Below are positions 1-4,578 of a stretch of DNA of 7,067 nucleotides, piece after piece; position 1 is the stretch's first letter, and each line of letters begins with the position of its first letter. The notes beneath the pieces were generated by a model, which was not told the DNA's origin, searched no databases, and saw nothing but the letters and a program-made list of their open reading frames with translations. The stretch is from an uncultured Rhodocyclaceae bacterium (lineage in GTDB: Bacteria > Pseudomonadota > Gammaproteobacteria > Burkholderiales > Rhodocyclaceae), in NCBI GenBank assembly GCA_903930805.1, contig CAIYZZ010000469.1:1-7067 (forward strand). The letters are read 5' to 3'. The translations under genes were made by a program, and so were the position numbers.

Positions 1-2
1 CC

Positions 3-122
3 TCAATGCTGAGTGTGGACTCGGGCATGTCGAAATTCAGCGGAGTGGTGAAGTGTGACACGCTGATTGCGAACAGCGTCGTCAGCACCAGCTACACACC
101 CGGCGCGGGAAATATCTGGTAG
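3..122 (+). CDS. C-terminal end of a probable phage baseplate/tail protein (5' end outside window)
   Basis: An open frame enters from the left edge and ends at TAG 120-122, giving 39 residues ending in SYTPGAGNIW. The glycine-rich ending and the repeating pattern before it (KFSGVVKCDTLIANSVV) resemble beta-helical C-termini of phage baseplate assembly protein V or spike proteins, several of which I recall ending in TPGAGNIW or TPGAGNVW. That is family memory, not a search result. The gene is convergent with the truncated higA and overlaps its last codons. In phages the next gene would normally be another baseplate gene; here a toxin-antitoxin module follows at once. This suggests a prophage remnant or a recombination junction. 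Alternatives are another beta-helix tail-fibre protein or a spurious frame. Confidence 0.5.
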   Translation, partial: SMLSVDSGMSKFSGVVKCDTLIANSVVSTSYTPGAGNIW

Positions 123-358
123 TTAAAGAGCGCAAGGTCTTTTGGGGTGAGTCCTTGCTGTTCCATTCTGAATTTGATGGCCTCGACCGGATCTGCTGGA
201 CCCATCGGGAAATGCTTGTGCTCATAGGCCTCGATGAGCGTTACAAGAATCTCCATCTCATCCGCCGCTGGCGTCCCTTCCTGCGCCTGGAACACCCGTT
301 CCAAGCGCTTGAACGCAGCACGCAAATCGTCGTCGCTGCGGATTGGCTTAATATTCAT
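92..358 (-). pseudogene. higA: HigA-type antitoxin, C-terminally truncated
   Basis: The 88-residue frame starts at ATG 358-356 with a GGAGAG Shine-Dalgarno just upstream, and overlaps the end of higB by 11 nt. Residues 1-75 follow the HigA family: MNIKPIRSDDD, an acidic helical middle (EMEILVTLIEAYEHKHFP), then AIKFRMEQQGLTPKDL, which begins the XRE-type helix-turn-helix. After Phe77 the expected continuation (a GSRxxVSEVLxGKR-like recognition helix and following helices) is absent. It is replaced by about 11 unrelated residues (NYQIFPAPGV) read antisense through the end of the phage-like gene. Relatives are about 110-140 residues, so some 40 are missing. Toxin binding may survive if it lies in the N-terminal half, but DNA binding should be lost. 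A short functional antitoxin cannot be excluded. Confidence 0.75.
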
Positions 359-656
359 TGACGCTCTCCACATTGATTTGGTTATACCGTGCATGGGTTC
401 CAACGAACTTGACCCAAGCGATTCCCGCTCGATACTGCATCTCCACGACCAATCGGTACTTGTTCCCTGCAATGTTGAACACCACCCGGTTACTGGCACA
501 GATACTTGCGCTGCTGTATTGATCCTTTATGTTCTGGGGAGTTCTCCAGTTTGCCTTGATCGCCTCGTCGTACCAGCTTTGCAACGCACCTTGCGAATCG
601 GCATACCCCGGCTGACTCCAAAACTTTACCAACGAACTCTTGGCTACCACCCGCAT
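348..656 (-). CDS. higB: HigB-type mRNA interferase toxin
   Basis: A 102-residue protein of the HigB (RelE-like fold) toxin family, which cleaves mRNA on the ribosome and is neutralised by HigA. The family pattern is clear: MRVVAKSSLVKFW at the N-terminus, WYDEAIKANWRTPQNIKDQY in the middle, then RVVFNIAGNKYRLVVEM and the conserved end VKFVGTHARYNQI. Length is typical for the family. I chose ATG 656-654 over the in-frame ATG at 671 because GGGAG lies 8 nt upstream and family members start with MR(V/I)(V/I)A. Toxin-first order with the antitoxin overlapping downstream is the normal higBA layout. No lesion is visible, so the toxin looks active although its partner gene is truncated. Expression should come from the promoter at 681-708 and be controlled at the inverted repeat 661-683. 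Confidence 0.88.
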   Translation of the reverse strand: MRVVAKSSLVKFWSQPGYADSQGALQSWYDEAIKANWRTPQNIKDQYSSASICASNRVVFNIAGNKYRLVVEMQYRAGIAWVKFVGTHARYNQINVESVNEY

Positions 657-660
657 TAGC

Positions 661-683
661 AATACTCCCATTTTGGGAGAATT
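661..683. promoter_or_regulatory. Inverted-repeat operator of higBA
   Basis: The arms AATACTCCCA (661-670) and TGGGAGAATT (674-683) are complementary at 9 of 10 positions around a TTT centre. The repeat covers the 5' leader and ribosome-binding region of higB and reaches into the -10 hexamer, the usual place for an autoregulatory HigA operator. Because the HigA here lacks most of its helix-turn-helix, the site may be unoccupied by its own antitoxin. Binding is inferred from symmetry and position. Confidence 0.65.
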
Positions 684-708
684 GTAAGCCTATTGGGCCA
701 AACGTCAA
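681..708 (-). promoter_or_regulatory. Sigma70-like promoter of higBA
   Basis: Read on the minus strand, TTGACG (708-703) and TACAAT (686-681) each differ by one base from the -35 and -10 consensus and are separated by 16 nt. The transcript would begin near 674 and give a short leader to the higB start at 656. The -10 overlaps the inverted repeat, so a bound repressor would block RNA polymerase. Confidence 0.7.
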
Positions 709-799
709 GCATAAAATTCCCGAACCCGAACTACCCCAAAGCAGCCACAAGCCTACGACGGATGATTGTCGTGACTTGCCGCCACCAGGATCAAATCCT

Positions 800-967
800 A
801 CCCGTTTGGACGGCAGGACCCGCCACCGGATAATAATGCTGCGCGGTGTCGTCGGCACTTGGAAATTAGGCGGCGACCTCGCCCCTTTCCTACATCTCGG
901 GCAATGGCTGCACGTCGGCAAGGAAGCAACCTCCGGCCTCGGCGGCTACAGTTTGCACGCCGCCTGA
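800..967 (+). pseudogene. cas6: C-terminal remnant of a Cas6-like CRISPR RNA endonuclease
   Basis: The frame ending at TGA 965-967 reads LRGVVGTWKLGGDLAPF, then HLGQWLHVGKEATSGLGGYSL. This closely resembles the C-terminal RAMP region of Cas6 (PF10040 type), where a G-V-x-G strand, a GDLxPFLPxLxLGxWLHVGK segment and a glycine-rich GLGxY loop occur together. Cas6 cuts pre-crRNA in type I and III CRISPR systems. The stretch appears shortened between PF and HLGQW (about three residues missing against the usual spacing), and the upstream frame (LDGRTRHR) only weakly resembles the expected WxRYSxRQ helix. No start codon or N-terminal RAMP domain is present, so this is a 3' fragment. The upstream boundary is approximate. 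The Card1-type remnant 54 nt downstream, on the same strand, supports the call. Confidence 0.6.
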
Positions 968-1021
968 AAATCAATAGCTTACAATTCCACGATCATTTCG
1001 CTTGATTGTAAGGATTTCCCC

Positions 1022-1585
1022 ATGATTCCCCGTGCCGCTTCCTCCTTGCTCGACGAAATCCGCGCCGGCTACCCGACAACGAGACAGCCGAGGACTTGAA
1101 GCCTTGTTACGCAACTTCGAGAATGCTGGCGTGCTGCGTGTTGCAGGCGAGAAACTTGTCTTCGCCGACGATGCCGCACGTTCCTTCGCCAAGGGTGGCT
1201 GGCTTGAGCCATATGTCTACGACTGTGTGTCCGCGCTCACCGGAGAGTTGGGCATCCGTGACAAAGCCGTCAACCTGCAAGTCGTCGGCCAGGAAGTTAA
1301 AAACGAACTGGACATCGCGCTCATGGTGAGCAACCGGCTGTTTGTCGTCGAGTGCAAGACAGCCCGCATGGACAAACCCGAAGCCCCCAAAGCCAATGAC
1401 ACCTTGTTCAAGCTTGCGGAGATATGCCGCCGCGTCGGCGGAATCGGTACGCGAGGCATGCTGGCAAGCTATCGCCCCTGCGTGACCCGGAAAAGAAGCT
1501 GGCTGCGGCACTCAACATCGAACTAGTGTGTGGTCGCGAGTTGATCGACCTTAATGCAAGGATTAAAGACTGGATCACGCGGTAA
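1022..1585 (+). pseudogene. Frameshifted nuclease half of a Card1/Can2 (DUF1887) type III CRISPR ancillary effector
   Basis: The main frame (1032-1526) carries the nuclease domain of the DUF1887 family: GGWLEPYVYD (Glu59), NELDIAL (Asp94) and VVECKT (Glu107, Lys109) form the PD-(D/E)xK-like centre, followed by KANDTLFKL and RGMLASYRP. Full-length relatives are about 370 residues, with an N-terminal CARF domain that binds cyclic oligoadenylate made by Cas10; here that domain is absent. After YRP the frame breaks at the C-run 1475-1478. The family ending continues one frame back (LRDPEKKLAAALNIEL, then CGRELIDLNARIKDWITR) to TAA 1583-1585, consistent with loss of one C. Two similar -1 shifts seem to lie near 1075 and 1095, joining an ATG at 1022 (AAGGA 7 nt upstream) to the main frame. 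Decay is the simplest reading; sequencing indels are the alternative. Confidence 0.78.
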
Positions 1586-1622
1586 TTGTCATCCACTCGA
1601 TGCCTCACGCCGACTTCCGCAG

Positions 1623-1651
1623 TTGTATTACCATCTGCCACAAAGTATTAT
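1623..1651 (+). promoter_or_regulatory. Promoter of vapBC, possibly producing a leaderless mRNA
   Basis: TTGTAT (1623-1628) and TATTAT (1646-1651; five of six consensus bases) are separated by 17 nt. Transcription would start at about 1657-1659, which is the vapB ATG itself, and no Shine-Dalgarno lies upstream of that ATG. GTATTA occurs twice, at 1625-1630 and 1645-1650, exactly 20 bp (about two helical turns) apart, which could be a pair of operator half-sites for the ribbon-helix-helix antitoxin. The operator idea is inference. Confidence 0.5.
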
Positions 1652-1658
1652 CTGTCGC

Positions 1659-1907
1659 ATGAATACCCTGACCATCAAACTTCCGTCGCAGCTCGAAGCC
1701 GAAATTCTCGAAGCGAGCGCTCAGGAACATCTGAGCAAGTCCGAGATCGTGCGCCGCGCACTGGAAACCTATCTGCGGCAACGCAAGACGGCCGCTCCCT
1801 TCGTCTCGGCACTTGACCGGGCGGGTGACCTGGTGGGCTGCTTTGAAGGTGGTCCAGATGATCTCGCTTCCAATCCCGCACACCTGGCTGATTTTGGTCG
1901 CGTTTGA
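1659..1907 (+). CDS. vapB: VapB-type ribbon-helix-helix antitoxin
   Basis: An 82-residue protein. Residues 1-40 form a ribbon-helix-helix DNA-binding domain: beta strand MNTLTIKLP, helix SQLEAEILEASAQEH, then LSKSEIVRRALETYLRQR. The C-terminal tail DLVGCFEGGPDDLASNPAHL is the toxin-wrapping segment typical of this VapB type, ending in DFGR. The role is to bind and block the VapC nuclease and to repress its own promoter as a complex. I chose ATG 1659 because the domain begins exactly there; the longer upstream reading frame has no family resemblance. The start has no Shine-Dalgarno and coincides with the predicted transcription start. The stop is three nucleotides before vapC, so the two are cotranscribed. 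No defects are seen. Confidence 0.88.
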   Translation: MNTLTIKLPSQLEAEILEASAQEHLSKSEIVRRALETYLRQRKTAAPFVSALDRAGDLVGCFEGGPDDLASNPAHLADFGRV

Positions 1908-1910
1908 GAC

Positions 1911-2318
1911 ATGCGCCTGATCCTCGACACGGGTCCATGGGTTGCGTTGCATTGCAGGAACGAACGGCATCACGATTGGGCGAAGGCGCAGTTCGCGCAG
2001 ACCGCCGATCCATTGCTCACCTGTGAAGCAGTCGTCGCCGAAACCTGCTTTCTTCTTGCGCGCGCCGGCTTCGACCCCGTCAAGGCATTAACCCTGGTTG
2101 AACGGGGCGTAGTGCAGGTGGCAATGTCACTGGGCAATGAAGTCGCTGCGGTGCGCGCCTTGTTCCAACGCTATGACAATGTGCCTGCCTCGCTGGCGGA
2201 TGCCTGCCTCATCCGCCTCGCCGAACTGCACGAACCCTGTCGCGTGCTCACGCTGGATAGCGACTTCCATGTCTATCGGCGACACGGCAGGAAAGTCATC
2301 CCACTACTGACTCCGTAA
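1911..2318 (+). CDS. vapC: VapC-type PIN-domain ribonuclease toxin
   Basis: A 135-residue PIN-domain protein. PIN toxins are Mg2+-dependent RNases that often cut tRNA or rRNA. The acidic active site is visible: Asp6 in LILDTGPW, Glu44 in EAVVAETCFLL, Asp97 in SLADACLIRLAE, and Asp116/Asp118 in LTLDSDFHVYRRHG. Length is normal for the family and nothing is missing. The gene follows vapB by three nucleotides and has no strong Shine-Dalgarno of its own, so translation is probably coupled. The stop codon (2316-2318) lies exactly where the homology of the convergent membrane-protein fragment ends, which marks a likely insertion or recombination boundary. The RNA target cannot be read from sequence. 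Confidence 0.9.
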   Translation: MRLILDTGPWVALHCRNERHHDWAKAQFAQTADPLLTCEAVVAETCFLLARAGFDPVKALTLVERGVVQVAMSLGNEVAAVRALFQRYDNVPASLADACLIRLAELHEPCRVLTLDSDFHVYRRHGRKVIPLLTP

Positions 2319-2496
2319 CCTCCGGCGTCAGCATCAGGACAGCGGCTTGCCAAGGCGTTCTGGCCGCCACCCATTGCTCGATGATCCACACGAGGCGGAG
2401 GAATGCGATCCGTTCCTCGATCCAGTTGAGGACGTCCCACAACAACTCCTCGAGCATCCAGATCGCGACAAGGAGCCAGATGAGGATGCGTTTCAT
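2296..2496 (-). pseudogene. N-terminal fragment of a small integral membrane protein
   Basis: From ATG 2496-2494 the frame gives 66 residues. The first 60 look like the start of a proteobacterial membrane protein of unknown function: a hydrophobic first helix MKRILIWLLVAIWMLEELLW, an amphipathic stretch (DVLNWIEERIAFLRL), then WVAARTPWQAAVLMLTPEV, which should lead into the next membrane helix. That helix never comes. After Val60 (codon 2319-2317) the frame runs antisense into the end of vapC and stops at 2296. The rest of the gene would lie where vapBC now sits, and no matching piece is visible left of vapBC. Upstream Shine-Dalgarno sequence is poor. It could still be expressed as a short peptide, but a truncated gene is more likely. 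Confidence 0.55.
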
Positions 2497-2554
2497 CAGT
2501 CGATTTGAGCAGGGATGAGAACACCCAAAATAGGGGTATCCGGCGATGATACAC

Positions 2555-2577
2555 GGCGGCATCCTGCTGCCGCCTTT
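2555..2577. other. GC-rich hairpin in the 2497-2654 intergenic region
   Basis: GGCGGCA (2555-2561) and TGCCGCC (2568-2574) are perfectly complementary around a 6-nt loop, with only TTT following. The T-run is too short for a confident terminator, and the hairpin lies between divergent reading frames. The rest of this region shows only an AT-rich patch (2610-2650) just before the next gene, with a TATATT at 2634-2639 and no convincing -35 box. Confidence 0.35.
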
Positions 2578-2654
2578 GTGGCACGACCAGAACCACCCGA
2601 CACGAACCGCTAATAATAGAATCCGGTTTCAGATATATTGAATAGAGATTCGAT

Positions 2655-3056
2655 ATGGCGAAGATTACCAAGCAACAACTTTCATTTGGCACGGATTTTT
2701 ATCCGCAACCGGATAGCAGTATCCGCAAACCGGAACCTGTTAGCGGACAACCAGGCAAAGCGAAACCTTCCAGGAGTGGCAAGGAGCCCGTTCAGGCGTC
2801 GTTGCAACCCTTCCTTCCCGGGTTGTCACGACGCGGTCGCCCACGCTCCAAGAACCCGATCGCCCCCAGCGTGCGTGCCAGCGAAAGCCGCAAGCGCCGC
2901 ATCGAGGGCGGGGTAAAGCGTATTGAACTGCTATTGGAACCGGCAATTGCCGCCGACCTCGACGCTTTGGTCGCGCATTTCAAGGTGTCGCGGGTTGAGA
3001 TCATCAGCCGCTTTGTGGCCAAAACCGCAAAGCGCATTCAGGTAGCACTGAAATGA
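2655..3056 (+). CDS. Small basic DNA-binding-like protein with AT-hook motif and ribbon-helix-helix-like C-terminus
   Basis: A 133-residue protein of unknown function. The first 55 residues are polar and proline-rich, probably disordered. SRRGRPRSKN (58-67) contains the RGRP core of an AT-hook, followed by a basic stretch (ESRKRRIEGG). The C-terminal 45 residues fit a ribbon-helix-helix layout: strand VKRIELLLE (87-95), helix PAIAADLDALVAHF (96-109), a short turn, and helix VSRVEIISRFVAK (111-123). Similar arrangements (RGRP, basic linker, small fold) occur in uncharacterised plasmid and accessory-region proteins. A DNA-binding or copy/transfer-regulator role is inference. The start ATG 2655 has only a weak AGAGA upstream. 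Its stop overlaps the SemiSWEET start by four nucleotides (ATGA), so both are probably translated from one message. Confidence 0.65.
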   Translation: MAKITKQQLSFGTDFYPQPDSSIRKPEPVSGQPGKAKPSRSGKEPVQASLQPFLPGLSRRGRPRSKNPIAPSVRASESRKRRIEGGVKRIELLLEPAIAADLDALVAHFKVSRVEIISRFVAKTAKRIQVALK

Positions 3057-3310
3057 TCCTGTTTCATGATCTGGTCGGTTATGGTGCAGCCACCCTGACT
3101 ACCCTCGCCTTCATCCCGCAGACCCTCAAGTCGTGGCGAACCCGCGATCTTTCCGGTGTGTCGCTCAGCATGTACAGCCTATTCACGCTGGGTGTCCTGC
3201 TCTGGTTAATCTACGGCATGCTGCTCGACAGTTGGCCGATCATTGTGGCCAACACCGTTACCTTGGCCTTGGCTGGCACGGTGTTATTCCTCAAACTTCG
3301 GCACAAGTGA
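3053..3310 (+). CDS. SemiSWEET (MtN3/PQ-loop) sugar transporter
   Basis: An 85-residue three-helix membrane protein. SemiSWEETs form homodimers in the inner membrane and move mono- or disaccharides along their gradient. The PQ-loop motif is FIPQTLKSW (Pro22-Gln23) at the end of helix 1 (about 6-26); helix 2 spans about 38-57 and helix 3 about 62-82. Trp51 and Asn67, 16 residues apart, match the spacing of the sugar-pocket Trp and Asn known in the Leptospira protein. Length is normal. The start codon overlaps the upstream stop (ATGA), and the 3' end overlaps the convergent histidine phosphatase gene by 27 nt. The actual substrate is unknown. Confidence 0.9.
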   Translation: MILFHDLVGYGAATLTTLAFIPQTLKSWRTRDLSGVSLSMYSLFTLGVLLWLIYGMLLDSWPIIVANTVTLALAGTVLFLKLRHK

Positions 3311-3853
3311 CCAGCATCCATTGCTGAATGCCACGGTGACCGTCCCGCAATTGGGGATGGCTTGCCGGACTGCCTGCTCCTGATCAACTCTGGCAATCAC
3401 GAGGACGGAGCGCAGCGGGTATTCATGGGAAACCGCCAGTACCATCGTGCCTGCCGAAAATGATTCGAGCGATTGCAGAAATGAACGCAGGCGTTCCGTC
3501 TGCTCGATGAAGCTCTCGCCGTGTGGCGGGCGAATACGAATCGGATCTGGGCGCACCAGGTCGTTGAAGGTGCAGGTCGGCAAGCCATCCATGCCAGATT
3601 TCCGTTCGTTGAGTCGAGCATCCACCCGCAGTTTGCAGCAATGGCTCTTAAGGATAATGGCAGCCGTCTGCTGCGCGCGCGGGTACTCCGATGCGAATGT
3701 GTGCGAAAACGTCATGTGTTCCAGGCGCTGTGCCACGTCCGCCGCCTGTTGCCGTCCGCGTTCGGTCAGATTGACAAGGCGCTGAGGATCGTCGTTGATG
3801 AAATCGGCGACATTCGCTTCGCTCTCGCCATGCCGAACAAATACGATTTTCAT
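3284..3853 (-). CDS. Histidine phosphatase superfamily protein (phosphoglycerate-mutase-like)
   Basis: A 189-residue branch-1 histidine phosphatase. The phosphoryl-accepting histidine is His8 in FVRHGES, with Arg7. Arg59 in SEYPRAQQTA matches the second phosphate-binding arginine, Glu83 in RLNERKSGMDGLP is the likely acid, and His143 in AVSHEYPLR is the second catalytic histidine. All key residues are present, so the enzyme should be active. The substrate of this broad family cannot be read from sequence; small phosphomonoesters such as sugar phosphates are typical. It is the second gene of a minus-strand operon: its ATG overlaps the stop of the SRAP gene by four nucleotides (ATGA), which implies coupled translation. 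Its 3' end overlaps the SemiSWEET gene on the other strand. Confidence 0.9.
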   Translation of the reverse strand: MKIVFVRHGESEANVADFINDDPQRLVNLTERGRQQAADVAQRLEHMTFSHTFASEYPRAQQTAAIILKSHCCKLRVDARLNERKSGMDGLPTCTFNDLVRPDPIRIRPPHGESFIEQTERLRSFLQSLESFSAGTMVLAVSHEYPLRSVLVIARVDQEQAVRQAIPNCGTVTVAFSNGCWSLVPKFEE

Positions 3854-4518
3854 GCCGGTACCTCGATCGGTTCGATCAACCCTGCATCATCATCCTGAGT
3901 CTTGCTCACCCGCCGACTGACCGGCCAAGCCTGCAATTCCCCATACCGGTACGGCGCGACCATCCTGGCCACTTCTTCGGGCATTCCACTCAGCCAGGAT
4001 TGCCATTGCTCTGGTGTAACAATCACGGACATCCGGTCGTGGATCGGTTCCATGACAGCGTTCGGAGACGTCGTCATGACGCACACGGTGCGCAGGATTG
4101 TGCCGTCCTGAGCTTTCCATGATTCCCAAAGCCCACCCATCGCCAGGGGCTCGACGGATTTTGCGCTGAGGTAATAGGGTTGTTTGATCTTGCCTTCGGC
4201 TTTCCATTCATAAAAACCCGACATGGGGATCAGGCACCGCCGGCGTTTGAACGCATCGCGAAACGAGGGTTTCTCGGAGACGGATTCCCCGCGCGCATTG
4301 TTGAGCTTCGCGCCAATACCGGGATCCTTAGCCCAGTGAGATACCAAGCCCCAGTGCAGCAGATGGAGAACGCGCTTGCCTTCGGGAGATTGCCGAATCA
4401 CCGGGATGTCCGTGCCGGGCGGGATGTTGTAGCGCGGCGAGAAGTCGGCACATTCGTCGAGGCCGAAACGGGTGACAAGTTCGTCGGGCGTGGCATTGAG
4501 GGCGTAGCGACCGCACAT
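3850..4518 (-). CDS. yedK: SRAP-domain abasic-site processing protein (YedK/HMCES family)
   Basis: A 222-residue SRAP protein, essentially the same length as E. coli YedK. Members attach covalently through Cys2 to abasic sites in single-stranded DNA and so protect them during replication. The active-site residues are all in place: Cys2 in MCGRYAL (exposed after removal of Met1), Asn74 in KLNNARGE, Glu104 in GFYEW and His160 in PIHDRM. The WGL and AWPVSRRV motifs of the family are also present. The start is fixed by the need for Cys at position 2; its Shine-Dalgarno is weak. It heads a two-gene minus-strand operon with the histidine phosphatase. The 60-nt gap to the divergent DMT transporter must hold both promoters, but I cannot assign them with confidence. 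Confidence 0.93.
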   Translation of the reverse strand: MCGRYALNATPDELVTRFGLDECADFSPRYNIPPGTDIPVIRQSPEGKRVLHLLHWGLVSHWAKDPGIGAKLNNARGESVSEKPSFRDAFKRRRCLIPMSGFYEWKAEGKIKQPYYLSAKSVEPLAMGGLWESWKAQDGTILRTVCVMTTSPNAVMEPIHDRMSVIVTPEQWQSWLSGMPEEVARMVAPYRYGELQAWPVSRRVSKTQDDDAGLIEPIEVPA

Positions 4519-4578
4519 GGAGCAATGGATCCAGAGTTATGATGGCCCATTATGGTCGAATTCTAAATTTCTTTCCGC

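Noticed and set aside
234..659. 141-codon plus-strand open frame across the HigBA region
   Set aside because: It is antisense to higB and higA, which match known families. Its own translation resembles nothing and has no ribosome-binding site.
490..921. 143-codon minus-strand open frame upstream of higB
   Set aside because: It runs through the higB promoter, the operator and the antisense of the Cas6-like relic, and shows no recognisable domain.
660..1020. CRISPR repeat array near the cas-like remnants
   Set aside because: I looked for regularly spaced repeats of about 28-37 bp in and around this region and saw none; only the short inverted repeats are present.
1475..1485. Programmed -1 ribosomal frameshift in the Card1-like gene
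   Set aside because: There is no canonical slippery heptamer or clear downstream stem, and at least one or two further frame changes are needed upstream, so decay or read error is more likely.
1107..1511. 134-codon minus-strand open frame
   Set aside because: It is the antisense shadow of the Card1-like nuclease segment, whose catalytic motifs establish the plus strand as the coding one.
1605..1973. 122-codon minus-strand open frame over vapB
   Set aside because: VapB and VapC are clear in the other direction with correct spacing and motifs.
2555..2577. Intrinsic terminator between the membrane-protein fragment and the AT-hook-type gene
   Set aside because: The stem is good but only three T residues follow, and it lies upstream of both flanking genes, so it is listed only as a hairpin.
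2273..2692. 139-codon minus-strand open frame over the vapC end and intergenic region
   Set aside because: It lies in a different frame from the membrane-protein fragment, has low-complexity arginine-rich translation and overlaps the start of the next gene.
4180..4542. 120-codon plus-strand open frame within the SRAP gene
   Set aside because: It is antisense to a gene with all SRAP active-site residues in place.
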